A program made the position numbers and the translations under genes. The notes under the pieces are model-generated. The model worked only from the letters and a program-made list of their open reading frames with translations, did no database searches and had not been told where the DNA came from. Positions 40,456 to 51,101 of a stretch of 64,000 nucleotides of DNA are shown here, piece after piece. This DNA is from Candidozyma auris (Eukaryota > Ascomycota > Pichiomycetes > Serinales > Metschnikowiaceae): positions 1,240,001-1,304,000 of the forward strand of contig NC_072814.1 of the NCBI RefSeq assembly GCF_003013715.1, in the 5' to 3' direction. Within the stretch, counting starts at the first letter, position 1, and the number at the start of each line of letters is the position of its first letter.

Positions 40456-41783
40456 TCAGATGAAGAAGCAGAAGCTTGTATTTGTAGTATGTTAGCGCGG
40501 TGAAAAATAGTACCCCAGATTTCGATAGCGAGGTAGTAACGAACAAGTGAAGAGTCAAAAAAAAAGACAAAATGCAAGGATTCATGGAGTTATTTACTAG
40601 GAGAATAACATGGAGATGTAGCTGATTTGGTGTACCAATGGTTGCTCGAGGTATATTCATGGCCGTTGCATTTGTTCACACTAATGGCTGCAAGCGATTA
40701 GTACCAGCCGTTTCAAAACAAGACTAAAGAATTGATCGAAGCTAAAAGAATGACCCACGCTCAGTTACTTCAAGCTCTAGTCGATTGAATTGGCTTCAAC
40801 GCTATAATCCTGTTCATGTAAGAGTCGAGCAACATGGGCCATTTCTAGAGACAAGAGTCAGCTAGTGCTTTCTTTTTTGTTATCTTTAAGTATATTAAGA
40901 ACTCACGGTCACTTCCACTACGCCATTTGCAATCATCATGACTTTAATTCGAATAAACATAGCTCAAAGCCGTGATCAATTGCTTGACATCTTTGCAGCA
41001 TACAGACTTATACATCGTATACATTATTCGGCACCAAGTGCAAGGCTGCAGATGAATGCTTCATTCTCCTAAGTAAGCATAAAATATGAGAGGCTACCAC
41101 TTGGACTTTCACTTTCTTGGCTCTCATCGAACGGATACCCAGCAATTCTATTCTATTGGTCATCATTGCCATAATCTAATCATTCTAAACGTTTCTCTTG
41201 ATGTAGTTTTCGTCTTAGCAATCTGAAACTTGCTTCGTGTTATTGTGAACTCCACATTTAAATTATTTGAGTTAGTCTCATAAAATGTTGGAGTATATTT
41301 TTCAGGATTTGGGTGTCCAACAGATTTCGCATCCACTTGATGATTGTCAACGTTTCATGACGATTGCGTTTAGGCAGTGTCAGCGACGATCTACGTAAAG
41401 GTACAGCAACAACAATCCATTTAACTTTTTAATAATTCTACAAGTAAAAGAACATGACAAATTTATCTCTCTTGAATTTTCGACAATGCCTGATGTCGCT
41501 TCCTCTCTTTGTGGCTGCGAAATGGATGCAAAATGAGAGCTGGAATCGAGCAACCTCGGGAAAACACCTACCAAAGCTTAGATAAACACACTTTCCAAAA
41601 CAATAATTTTTAGGAAAAACCTTTCAAATCACCCCTCAATACACGTCTTAAAAGGCTCTAATAGTCAAATCTCTCCCACGCCAGCCTCCTTCGGATCTTT
41701 CATTGCCTTGTTGCTTCTCGATACGCGAAAAAGAAGACAGCCGTCTTCATCTCAAACGCACTTCGCTATCAACAGCTTCTGGC
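40456..41783. promoter_or_regulatory. divergent promoter region ATS1 / FUN30
   Basis: These 1.3 kb have no gene-like frame. The main feature is the abutting pair of 11-bp words at 41512-41533. Frames that appear to extend FUN30 upstream start only at TTG. Confidence 0.5.
41512..41533 (+). promoter_or_regulatory. abutting pair TGGCTGCGAAA + TGGATGCAAAA upstream of FUN30
   Basis: Two members of the recurrent word family stand head to tail with no spacer, an 11-bp period (about one helical turn). They lie about 250 bp before the FUN30 ATG. Confidence 0.5.
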
Positions 41784-44700
41784 ATGACGTTTGAACACAG
41801 AAAATCGGCTGATCCGGATGAAAGTACCCTCCAGGTGCCTAGTTCCCTGCCGATCAACGTAAAGCTGTCGCCGGAGAAATCAGACATGCCCTCGATGCCC
41901 TCACATGCGTATACCGTTACGTTTGGTACACCAAAAAATCAAGATCCGCAAACGATGGAGATGAAAAAACGGTTTTACTCGCATAAATACTGGCCAATCT
42001 TGTCCAAGAGATTCTACTACTTGCCAGAAATAGAGATTTTCAAGGGAATGGTGCGTGGCAAGGGGAACCTACGAGATATCTCACTGTGGTTGGCCACCAA
42101 CATTGATTTGGAAGGTAGGCTTGCAGAATACGATAGGAAGTTGGAGCAGCAGCGGGAGGATGCTGAAAAAGCGAAATCCAGGAAAGCAGTTGGGGCTTCA
42201 TCGCACCATACTAATGACACACACCATTTGCAACTCAACGGAGACTCTACGACCACCTCGACAAGTAACGACCATGGCACCGATGAGGACGCGTCGCCCA
42301 TAAAGAGAGGTGGTGCAAGACAGAAAAGACCCAAACTCGCTGACACGAAGCCCGATATCTCCAGTACAAAGGTGGAACTTCACAAGCCTAAAGTCTCCAT
42401 TCTAGAGAAGTATAGACACAACCTGGGCCAGGCTCCTGGCCAGGCTCCAGGCCAACAACGCATAGACTATGTCTTTCAAAGATCGTTTGGCTCTGCTCCT
42501 CAGAAGAAGCGCCGGTTGGTGCGTGCAGATAACGCTGAATTGGCCAATGCTTCTAGAGATCTGACCCCAACTCCCGCTATACCTCCTGGTGCACTTAGTG
42601 CAGCATTCAGCCACAATGATGGCCTGGTACCTCGCCTCAATGAGCTGTTCAACGGAAGCAATGTTTTTGAAAATGGCGACAATCTAGAACAGTTGGAGGA
42701 AAGAATCAGGGCAAACAGGAGAAAAAACAAGAATAAAAAGCAAATGGTCGACGACAACAGTGACGCCGACCTAGAAGAAGAGGACTATAGCGACGACATG
42801 TCGCAGGAAGACGATGATGGAGCGTTCCAATCTGGTTTCACTTCTATCGATGGCCAGATTTTGGAGTTTCTTAATAATGCTCCTCAGGAAGACATCGTTG
42901 AAATTTGCAATATCCAACCGAAGGTGGCCGAGTTGTTGATCTCGAAAAGACCATTTCATTCCGTTTATCTGATTTCGGAAGACAGATTTGAGGAGGCTAC
43001 GCCAGAACCAGAACCTCAGGTGAAAAGACGTGGGGGTCAAAGAAAACCATTGGGTCTTAAGATTGTGGAGAGCACAGAATTCAGTCTAAGAGGTTATAAA
43101 GCAGTTGACTCGTTGATCAAGAAGTGTTCTGAATACGGTGACCTTATTTCTCGTCAAATGGATAGATGGGGTGTCAAAGTTACTGGCGAAGGTGAGCTCA
43201 GCATGGTCGAGATTGTCGGGTCAGATGAGGCATCTAAGGATGAAGAGGATGACGATGTTGTTGCTAGAAGCCGTGGTTTGACATACATCAAGCACAAGCC
43301 TACTCTTCTAGCCCCTGATGTTGAACTCAAAACGTATCAGCAGGTTGGTATCAATTGGCTCAATTTGCTCTATCAGAACAAGCTTTCTTGCATCCTAGCG
43401 GATGAGATGGGCTTAGGCAAAACATGCCAAGTCATCTCTTTCATGGCCTACCTCAAGGCAATCTCCGATAAGAAGAGCGCTCATCTTGTGGTTGTTCCTT
43501 CATCGACATTAGAGAATTGGCTCCGTGAATTCCAAAAATTCTGTCCGTCGTTGGTCGTACAAGCATATTATGGCTCTCAGGCTGAGCGTGAAGACCTACG
43601 CTACGAGCTTGCTGAGTCTGAGTATGATGTTTTGGTGACGACGTATAACCTAGCTACAGGTTCGCCACCAGACTTCAAATTTTTAAAAAATCATAGATTC
43701 GACATGATTGTTTACGATGAAGGTCATATGTTGAAAAACTCGAACAGTGAAAGATACAACAAGCTCATGAGACTTAAAGCAGAATTCAGATTATTGCTTA
43801 CGGGCACTCCTTTGCAAAACAACCTAAAAGAGTTGGTTTCACTTCTAGCTTTCATGCTTCCGACGTTGTTTGTGGAGAAAAGAGACGACTTGCAAGGTCT
43901 TTTCAACAAAAAAGCCAGTGTCGACACGACAGCTGATGACTACAACCCACTCATGTCTCAGCAAGCTATTAATAAGGCAAAGACAATGATGACCCCTTTC
44001 GTATTGAGAAGAAAGAAGGCACAGGTTCTTAAGTATTTGCCTGGAAAGAATCACGAGGTCGTAAAATGCCCAATGACTCCGAAGCAGAGGGAGATTTACG
44101 ACAGTTACATTCGTCAAGGTAAGGAGGCGAGAGCTGAACGTGAGAGAAGGAAGAAAGAAGGAAAGGAAGCCGAGAGAATGAGCCCTACGGCGTCAACTTC
44201 GAATGTGATGATGTCCCTCAGAAAAGCATCCATGCATCCACTCCTTTTCAGGACTCAATATACGGATGAGATGTTGCCTGAGATGGCAGAGAAGATTATG
44301 AAAGAGCCCGAGTATATTGCAGCTAACAAAAACTATATCATTGAGGATATGCTGGTCATGAGTGACTACGAGCTCAATGCTCTCTGCGAAAAATTCTCGA
44401 ATACATTGGGATCGTATGTTTTGAAGGAGACAATGTGGTTTGACAGCGGAAAGGTCACTGCCCTTTTGAAGGTGCTCAAGCAGGTTATTGAGAAGAAAGA
44501 GAAGGTGCTTGTCTTTTCTCTTTTCACTCAGATGCTTGATATTCTTGAAAGAGTCCTAAGTTTCTCAAATATCACATTCGTCAGACTCGACGGTCAAACC
44601 AGCGTCGAAACCAGACAAGATATTATTGATCGATTCTACGAGGATGATACCATCCCAGTCTTCTTACTTTCAACAAAAGCAGGAGGTTTCGGTATCAACT

Positions 44701-44966
44701 TGGTGGCTGCAAATAATGTGGTCATCTTTGATCAGTCCTTCAACCCACATGATGATAAGCAAGCAGAAGATAGAGCACATCGTGTTGGTCAAACCAACGA
44801 AGTGCTCGTGACCAAGCTTGTCTCGGAGCAGACTATCGATGAAAATATCATGTTACTTGCTGAAAACAAGCTTCAACTTGATCAGTCGATTAGCAGCGAA
44901 GCCAACGAGAAAAAAGTTGAGGAAAAGGCCGTCTCCATGTTTGAAAACATTTTGTTTGGCCAGTAA
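41784..44966 (+). CDS. FUN30: Fun30 SNF2-family chromatin remodeller
   Basis: The protein has 1060 aa; S. cerevisiae Fun30 has 1131. It is a nuclear ATP-dependent remodeller acting in DNA-end resection and silent chromatin. Walker A ADEMGLGKT has its lysine at about residue 546 and the DEAH-type box DEGH is at 645-648. LTGTPLQNN, STKAGGFGINL and the arginine-rich AEDRAHRVGQT motif complete the SNF2 core. An N-terminal CUE-like segment (ILEFLNNAPQEDIVEI) lies in the expected place, followed by the linker GYKAVDSLIKKCSEYGDLISRQMDRWGV. Near residue 215 is a short PGQA repeat. The start is the first ATG of the frame. Confidence 0.96.
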   Translation: MTFEHRKSADPDESTLQVPSSLPINVKLSPEKSDMPSMPSHAYTVTFGTPKNQDPQTMEMKKRFYSHKYWPILSKRFYYLPEIEIFKGMVRGKGNLRDISLWLATNIDLEGRLAEYDRKLEQQREDAEKAKSRKAVGASSHHTNDTHHLQLNGDSTTTSTSNDHGTDEDASPIKRGGARQKRPKLADTKPDISSTKVELHKPKVSILEKYRHNLGQAPGQAPGQQRIDYVFQRSFGSAPQKKRRLVRADNAELANASRDLTPTPAIPPGALSAAFSHNDGLVPRLNELFNGSNVFENGDNLEQLEERIRANRRKNKNKKQMVDDNSDADLEEEDYSDDMSQEDDDGAFQSGFTSIDGQILEFLNNAPQEDIVEICNIQPKVAELLISKRPFHSVYLISEDRFEEATPEPEPQVKRRGGQRKPLGLKIVESTEFSLRGYKAVDSLIKKCSEYGDLISRQMDRWGVKVTGEGELSMVEIVGSDEASKDEEDDDVVARSRGLTYIKHKPTLLAPDVELKTYQQVGINWLNLLYQNKLSCILADEMGLGKTCQVISFMAYLKAISDKKSAHLVVVPSSTLENWLREFQKFCPSLVVQAYYGSQAEREDLRYELAESEYDVLVTTYNLATGSPPDFKFLKNHRFDMIVYDEGHMLKNSNSERYNKLMRLKAEFRLLLTGTPLQNNLKELVSLLAFMLPTLFVEKRDDLQGLFNKKASVDTTADDYNPLMSQQAINKAKTMMTPFVLRRKKAQVLKYLPGKNHEVVKCPMTPKQREIYDSYIRQGKEARAERERRKKEGKEAERMSPTASTSNVMMSLRKASMHPLLFRTQYTDEMLPEMAEKIMKEPEYIAANKNYIIEDMLVMSDYELNALCEKFSNTLGSYVLKETMWFDSGKVTALLKVLKQVIEKKEKVLVFSLFTQMLDILERVLSFSNITFVRLDGQTSVETRQDIIDRFYEDDTIPVFLLSTKAGGFGINLVAANNVVIFDQSFNPHDDKQAEDRAHRVGQTNEVLVTKLVSEQTIDENIMLLAENKLQLDQSISSEANEKKVEEKAVSMFENILFGQ

Positions 44967-45005
44967 GCACATCTATGACTCGGACTTCGACTCCTAACGG
45001 TTTTG

Positions 45006-45016
45006 TGGCTGCAAAA
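45006..45016 (+). promoter_or_regulatory. TGGCTGCAAAA site upstream of NFU1
   Basis: One mismatch from the recurrent 11-mer, about 160 bp before the NFU1 ATG and just after the FUN30 stop. Confidence 0.4.
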
Positions 45017-45176
45017 AAGAAACGCCTCACCCTCACCCGAGATGTGCCGGAGGCACGGATGTATATTCGCAATCCTCCATTTACCACTGCGCATAGATGA
45101 TTTACATCGGTTCTTATTAAGCACCAACTACAAGACCGTACTTGCTCACATTCTTATTCATACATTTTCATACAAG

Positions 45177-45932
45177 ATGTTTTCAAGAAGTCTAAGTTTG
45201 GGTCTCAAAGCTGTTAGACGTCCTGCCACTTTGAGGCTGCTTCGAAACCTTTTCATACAAACGGCCGAGACGCCCAACGAAAATGCATTGAAGTTTCTTC
45301 CATCCATGAATATTTTAAAGGAAAATGAAACCCGAGAGTTTTTGAGTGGCAGAGAAGCCGCTTGCAGTCCACTTGCATTAAAGCTTTTTGCCATCGACGG
45401 CATCAAGTCTATCATGTTGGGACTGAACTTTATCACCATCGAAAAGCGCGGTGAAGACATTGATTGGAGTTTGATTAAGCCAGAAATTTTCTCTATTTTA
45501 ACAGAGTCTCTCACCAACGGCACACCAGTGGTCAATGAGACAAGTGAGCTCTCGAAGGACGTTGGATTCGAAGAGGAAGACGATGAAGTGGTTCTGATGA
45601 TCAAAGAGCTCATTTTCACAAGAATTAGACCTGCCATCCAGGACGATGGAGGTGACATCGAATTCTCGAGCTTTGATGAAGATACTGGTGTTGTTTACTT
45701 GAAGCTCAAGGGTGCATGTAGATCGTGTGACTCTTCGTCAGTAACACTCAAGAACGGTATCGAAAGTATGTTGCAATACTACATTGAGGAAGTCACCGAG
45801 GTGAGACAGATTGACGCCACTGATGAGGAAGCTCAAGCTCAGGCAACTGAACCTGAAGCAGAGCCACAAAGCGATTTCACATCTGCTACCATCAACCCAG
45901 CAAGAAGAGAAGAGGCACCACCTACATTGTAA
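45177..45932 (+). CDS. NFU1: mitochondrial Fe-S cluster scaffold/transfer protein Nfu1
   Basis: The protein has 251 aa; yeast Nfu1 has 256. It delivers 4Fe-4S clusters to lipoate synthase and other mitochondrial enzymes. A basic, Arg-rich presequence (MFSRSLSLGLKAVRRPATLR) is followed by the Nfu N-terminal domain (about 33-120). The NifU-like domain has the cluster-binding Cys181-x2-Cys184 in GACRSCDSSSVTLKNGIE. The C-terminal tail is acidic and variable. An in-frame ATG 45 codons upstream exists, but the chosen start gives the proper import signal. It is codirectional with FUN30, 210 bp downstream. Confidence 0.94.
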   Translation: MFSRSLSLGLKAVRRPATLRLLRNLFIQTAETPNENALKFLPSMNILKENETREFLSGREAACSPLALKLFAIDGIKSIMLGLNFITIEKRGEDIDWSLIKPEIFSILTESLTNGTPVVNETSELSKDVGFEEEDDEVVLMIKELIFTRIRPAIQDDGGDIEFSSFDEDTGVVYLKLKGACRSCDSSSVTLKNGIESMLQYYIEEVTEVRQIDATDEEAQAQATEPEAEPQSDFTSATINPARREEAPPTL

Positions 45933-46061
45933 ATAGGGTCACGATCATTACAGCATTACACGGGGGAAAATCGATAACATTATCCGGATAAATAAGCGGT
46001 TTTGGGCCGCGTTGTAGTAGTTTCTGTTGTTGAATTGAATTAATGAAGTTACGATTTGACT

Positions 46062-48086
46062 TCAACATGACCTCTTTCGTTCTCCCTTCTTTTCTTTCGC
46101 ACCTTGCTGTTTGAGAGAATAGTTGTTGAAGTAAGGAGCTTGTCCGTTTCCTGGAACCGCCAAAGGCTGAGGCAACTGAGGTATTGAGTAATATGGATTG
46201 TACATGTATGCCATTGGATTCACGAATGGTGGAGCGTTCGGATTTATAGATGTGCTAGCTGTTTGTTTGGGGGAATGGGAGCCATTTTCCTCACCTTCCT
46301 GATAGTCAGAAGGGTGCGGTGGCTGCATCAGCATGTAATATGGATAATAGTAGTAGTCGGGAGGAATAAACGGTGATGTGCCAGGGCTGGCTGTTGAATG
46401 AGGAATTCGAGGCTCAGGGATGTAGAAATCGTTCATCGGTAGACTGAATCCTTTGCCGAAGCCGTCGTGGTGGTTATAATAGTTATAATTGGGAATGGAG
46501 CCTGAGCTCATTGAAGACAGAGTCGACTTGCCGCTGCCCAGAGAATTGTTGTGTTTTTGTATGGCAAAAGATGCTTGCACGGCCATGCCAGGGCCATTTC
46601 CAAGGTTAACGATTTTGTTATTGGTAAGAATGATAGCTCTTAGAGCCATTTTGAACTCTTCGTAAAAGACGAAGCCGATTCTGCCGAGGGACTCGTCCGA
46701 TTTTTTGGAATAAAACTGCGGCTTGATGATCTTGGCTGACTTCACACCATCTACGCCAAATTGGTTCCAGAAAGACGCCCAAAGCTGGTCATCGTTCTCA
46801 AAAAGGATGGGCAAGTTGTTCACGTAGACGTTTGTCTCTTGGTAATTCAACAGCTTCATGAACTTGTTAAGAAAAGTGTCATCGTGGACAGTGGACGACT
46901 CAGATGGATCGCACACTTCCAAATTGAGCATCCCTGGCTTGTTGTACACGTACAAGGCGTCGTTGCTCTCGTAGATATGGTGGTTATGTTTTCTTTGGGC
47001 AATGGAGATTTTGAGCCGAGGAGCACCCACAGGCTGAGGATATTTATGGGGTTTATTGACGTCGTCCTTGATGTCGTAGATATCATCTTTCGTGAACGCT
47101 GTGAGTTCGTCGAATGTCAAATCTCGTAAGTAGTAAAGGCAGCGGAGTATATTCTGGTTGATATTCTTCTCGTGGGCAAAGCACAAGAAGCCCACTTTGC
47201 GAAAAGACAAGGTATCCGTATCCTTCGGTTCACTGGCCAAAGGAAAATGCATCGAGTCAATGGCGCCAAAGAGGTGAAATTTAGCCACGATCAGCTCCAA
47301 CTCGGCCAAAGTCACCTTCCCACTAAAAAACTCCCCGAGGTTCTCCACGACTATGGTATCGTACAAGACGGCGTCGTCGTGAGCCGTCAGCGACCCCAGC
47401 GACGCCGAGGACGATGAATCCCCAGTGCTTGTTATTCCATCGGGACACATTGCACGTTCTCTTTTGCTCACATACCTGTTGATGTAAAGAGGCAACAGCA
47501 GGTGGAACGGGTTTTCGGTCAAACACAATGTTGACGTTATATGGTCCACATCGAGGTAATTTTCAAACTTGAGAATCGCCAGAACCTCCTCTGAATCATC
47601 AGGGTGCTGTGGACTGATGATGTTGACGTCTGTGACGGAGCCGTACTTCGAGCTCTTATTGAAATACTCTTGGAGCTTCTCCTCCAGCACTGAAGCCCTG
47701 GCCAAATGTTTCACGAAAAGCGTGCCCGGATGAGAAACAAACCGGGAGTAATCAAACAGAAGCGTCCATTTCTTGTCGAGCAAAAACCTCGTGGCAGCGT
47801 CGGCAGCGCTCTTATTGGAAAAGGCAAGTTCCACCGAGGAAGTATTCTGGGACCAGCGCCAGTGGTTTTTCGAGAGCTCGCTCTTCAACAGCTTGAGCGA
47901 GGCCAGCGAGACGTTCTCCTTGCTGATCAGCAACCTCAAGGGAAAATACTCCTTCTGAAGATGGTTGGCTCCGTTGTTTTTCTCCGAGCCGGTGTCCTTC
48001 GGCTTCCCGTTCGTCTGGGGTACATCCAGCTGCGGAAGGTGGAAAATTAAGCGATTGAGCGAGTCCACCAAGGGGTCTACCGACAT
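46062..48086 (-). CDS. multi-RRM RNA-binding protein
   Basis: The protein has 674 aa from MSVDPL, the first ATG. Four RRM-like units can be traced. One is near 45-130 (weak). One begins GTLFVKHLARAS. One begins DTIVVENLGEFF with FRKVGFLCF as RNP1. One begins NVYVNNLPILFE with LGRIGFVFYEEF as RNP1. The C-terminal 170 residues are a disordered Tyr/Pro/Asn-rich tail, as in mRNA-binding granule proteins. Overall it resembles S. cerevisiae Rie1 (YGR250C) and the Pes4/Mip6 group, but I cannot decide which. The last residues overlap no other gene, and NFU1 converges on it across 129 bp. Confidence 0.75.
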   Translation of the reverse strand: MSVDPLVDSLNRLIFHLPQLDVPQTNGKPKDTGSEKNNGANHLQKEYFPLRLLISKENVSLASLKLLKSELSKNHWRWSQNTSSVELAFSNKSAADAATRFLLDKKWTLLFDYSRFVSHPGTLFVKHLARASVLEEKLQEYFNKSSKYGSVTDVNIISPQHPDDSEEVLAILKFENYLDVDHITSTLCLTENPFHLLLPLYINRYVSKRERAMCPDGITSTGDSSSSASLGSLTAHDDAVLYDTIVVENLGEFFSGKVTLAELELIVAKFHLFGAIDSMHFPLASEPKDTDTLSFRKVGFLCFAHEKNINQNILRCLYYLRDLTFDELTAFTKDDIYDIKDDVNKPHKYPQPVGAPRLKISIAQRKHNHHIYESNDALYVYNKPGMLNLEVCDPSESSTVHDDTFLNKFMKLLNYQETNVYVNNLPILFENDDQLWASFWNQFGVDGVKSAKIIKPQFYSKKSDESLGRIGFVFYEEFKMALRAIILTNNKIVNLGNGPGMAVQASFAIQKHNNSLGSGKSTLSSMSSGSIPNYNYYNHHDGFGKGFSLPMNDFYIPEPRIPHSTASPGTSPFIPPDYYYYPYYMLMQPPHPSDYQEGEENGSHSPKQTASTSINPNAPPFVNPMAYMYNPYYSIPQLPQPLAVPGNGQAPYFNNYSLKQQGAKEKKGERKRSC

Positions 48087-48688
48087 GGTCGCAGAAGAGG
48101 ATGAAGGAGGAGGATGAAAAGAAGAAAAACGACGGGAAAAGACCAGAAAAGATGTTGACCAGAACAAAGTCTGTGTGCCATGTCTTGTATAGACAGGCTG
48201 GGAAATTGTCTATGGCGACACACAATAAGACAAGACTGTCTGGCGAGCGCATTTACTGGGGTAGAGGGAGAAATCACAAGCAGCTGCCTCATCTGGGGTT
48301 TTGGGAGGGGCCCACCTCGAGGGCCCGAGGAAAAGGATGGAGAAAAGCAAAATATTGGCTACTGCGGATGATTTGTGACTCAATTGACCTAGAGAGGGTA
48401 TTTTGTTCAAGAAACGCTGGGGGGCTAACCTCGCCTTTCTTGCTTCCTCCTTGTGGATTCTCGCCTGCCGAGACACACGCTGCCTGCCTAGGTGGACCCT
48501 CGGGGGACACAATCTGTACGCCCGACCTGCACACAGGGACAGGACAGAGGGCCCACTGGCGCTAACTCCAGGCATCTCTTGACGCTGACGCTATTGAGCT
48601 CTTCCGTATACACTTCACGACATTTGGGTGCAAACTCCTCTGCACCACTACACGGCCACTGACATTTTACTGCTGAATTCACCACCCT
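48087..48688. other. divergent promoter region RRM gene / POC4
   Basis: It contains TGGGTGCAAAC at 48625-48635, one mismatch from the recurrent family, about 54 bp before POC4. Its likeness to proteasome-gene elements (GGTGGCAAA) is loose. No gene was seen. Confidence 0.4.
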
Positions 48689-49024
48689 ATGGACTCTGCG
48701 GTGTTGCCATTGGCAGCGGGAGAATACACGGTTAGCGTCACGAAAGGAGATGCCCCCAAAAAGCCAAATGTCGTTTTCGTGACAGAAAACTCCTCCACTG
48801 ACATTGGCTCCTACATCTACGCTGTGCCTGGCAAGAAGGACGTGTTCACGGCAGTGTTGCAAGGAAGCGCTGACTCGAGAGTTCAGGATGTGGCCACAAG
48901 AATAGGCACGTTGCTTGTGAAGAAGAGCGGGTGTCCAAGCTACGTGTGTGTGAGTGGAGCGGTAAGCGAGATGGACGAGATGGAGTTGGTGAGGGAAGTG
49001 CTTACGAAGCTGCGTAGCAGCTGA
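48689..49024 (+). CDS. POC4: proteasome assembly chaperone 4 (Poc4/Pba4-like)
   Basis: The protein has 111 aa, a single small domain. The pattern ATRIGTLLVKKSGCPSYVCVSG followed by an amphipathic C-terminal helix (MDEMELVREVLTKL) fits PAC4-type chaperones, which with Irc25/Poc3 guide alpha-ring assembly of the 20S proteasome. By sequence alone the call would be moderate. It is strengthened by linkage: in S. cerevisiae POC4 (YPL144W) lies between KES1 and RPL33A, near NOP53, and all three are in this window. It is shorter than S. cerevisiae Poc4 (148 aa). Confidence 0.68.
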   Translation: MDSAVLPLAAGEYTVSVTKGDAPKKPNVVFVTENSSTDIGSYIYAVPGKKDVFTAVLQGSADSRVQDVATRIGTLLVKKSGCPSYVCVSGAVSEMDEMELVREVLTKLRSS

Positions 49025-49183
49025 GACAGTCAGGGAAGCTTAACGGCAATGAGAAGGTCGATACGTCGGTGGCTTCATGGTATTCGACTTGTTGAGTCTA
49101 CACTTTATGCTAAGCAGGCAGCTGAGCGTTTGTTGGAAGATGAGACGCTAGAGTTGATCAAACTGATGACGATTTACAGCTCC

Positions 49184-49301
49184 TGAGCGGAAGCGCTACA
49201 ATTCCTTGATGCCAATTGCCACCACTAAGCGGAATCGCAACTATTCATTGATGTTCCATGACACCACTGAGTGAAAATTCAACATTTCATTGGGCACAAT
49301 T
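49184..49301. repeat. diverged 42-bp tandem repeats, about 2.8 copies
   Basis: Unit 1 (49184-49225) and unit 2 (49226-49267) are both 42 bp and agree at about three quarters of positions (tgagcgg... / taagcgg..., both ending caccac). A third, partial and more diverged unit (tgagtgaaa...) runs to about 49301. The unit length is a multiple of three, but the stretch is not open in any useful frame. Confidence 0.65.
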
Positions 49302-51001
49302 AGCTACGATCTACACGCTGTGTGTAGCCAACGCCTGCAAGCTTGTGAGTGATTTTGACTTTTAATGCTGGTCTCCGCAAAGTCTAAAAGAGGCTTAATT
49401 TTAGTGACATCAAGAGCTTAGACGCCAATGGTCATTGGTACATCAGTCACTGCGTCGTATGTTCCTGATATCCGAATCGATGCAAACGACATACGTGAAC
49501 AGCTCTGCACTACCACGTCTCGATATATTTTCACTCACATGTCTCCCGCTATTCTAACCCTATCTTTGCGCCCGTTATTCTACTCATATTCCGAAAGCCG
49601 TTTTGCAGCCTCTTCTCAACAATGGCACTAGCACCCTGATACAGGGCTAGGCAGCTCGAGAAATCCCCACGCTTGCCACAAAGCCGGCTTAGTTCTCCCC
49701 AAACAGCTTTACTGTTGCTCCACGTTCAAGGACGCCTCTCACAACCAAAAATCGCTCATTGCCTCACTAAAAAAATGAAGCACCAATCTCTCCTTTCGCG
49801 ATCCCCTCTTTTTTCCACTCCTTGTTCATGTGCTGGTGGAGACCCATCCAGGATTTCACATGCCGTGTCTTTTACTATCAATGGCCCAGGTCATTTGACG
49901 GTGTCCCCCTCCTCACGTGGCGGCAACGGCTGTTAGACGGTGCCGGGAGGAGGTGTGCGATTATCATTCGGTGCAGCCGGAAAGTGTGGGAAAGAGTAGA
50001 TAAGGGTAGTAGGTGAGTGTGGATGAGCAATGTAGTGGAGAGCTGAGCGAATTCGTTGTTACCAGTGCATACTTTTCGATAAGTAACTCTTGTAGTTCAA
50101 TAGCAGATGATTAGAGTAGAAGTTTCGGAGCATTGGAGTAAGTACTTTTCGCAGCCATTCCTAGTGCACAGCTTCAAAGGAGCCAATGGAAAAAGTATGA
50201 AAGATGCTGCCGCCATGCTGATATTCGAATGCCTGAAGACTGTATGAGTTTTTTTGACTTAGCTGCTGAATTTGATGAGCCCATGGTGAGTGCAAATTCG
50301 TGGCAGTACAGAAGAGTAGTGGCGGTAAGGAATGATACTCCAGTTTTGTGCCTGTGGCTCAAAACGCATTGTATGGGAAGAGCTTTGAGAAGTTTTTTTT
50401 TTTTTTTTTCTATTATGATTATTTTTATTGTAAGTATATTTTAAGGCTCTGGTGAAATGGCTAGTTTTGGGCGCCTGGGACCTTCAACACTGTAGGCTTG
50501 CCTGAGAGATACTCGCAATAGACCACCACATTATTATAGAAAGTATTTGTACCAGTCATCTGGTATAAAAATATAATAGGTTGGTTAACATTGAAGCACT
50601 TCAAACAGATGAGACTTCTGATTGATCAAAAGCTTTTAGTATCTTGGTTTGCATTATCTTTTCGTTCACTACTCATATGTCACCCTCCTTCCGCAGATTG
50701 GTAATTACCTCCGCAAGCAAGCGCCAGATCGATTAATGACTCAAGTACGAACACTGTTCCGGATATAGATATGTATCAAAGTCATCTATACGGCTTCTTT
50801 TAGTCATAAAAAACACTGTTATCAGGATTATGGAATGCTATGCCTGTCAGAATGGATGCTAAAATGTCGCGATGACATCTCTCAAGTTCTCGGAGACTTC
50901 ATCACCACTTCCTTCTAGAACTCAAACAAGAGATCTCATAATTAAAGCGATTCACATGCTCACTAAATCGCCTCTCATGAAACCAAGATCTTTTTGGGTG
51001 C

Positions 51002-51025
51002 TACATTTGTGTCTACATTTGTGTC
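51002..51025. repeat. 12-bp tandem duplication upstream of NOP53
   Basis: tacatttgtgtc is repeated twice, exactly, 77-100 bp before the NOP53 ATG. This is close enough to lie in the leader or core promoter. Confidence 0.85.
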
Positions 51026-51101
51026 TGGGGCCCCAGCGCGACATTGTCGCTCGCAGCCATTGATATCGCATCTCAAATTTCCCTCTGCTCATCTCTTTAT
51101 C

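Larger units (their letters stand above)
49025..51101. other. 2.1-kb gene-free region POC4 / NOP53
   Basis: No convincing gene. It holds diverged 42-bp tandem repeats at 49184-49301, a minus-strand TGGCTGCGAAA at 50147-50157, a 17-nt T run at 50393-50409, a CACGTG at 49914-49919, and a 12-bp tandem repeat just before NOP53. Confidence 0.5.

Noticed and set aside
50229..50444. 71-codon frame ending in a hydrophobic Phe/Ile tail
   Set aside because: The tail is the read-through of a T run; an opposite frame covers the same bases; no promoter signal.
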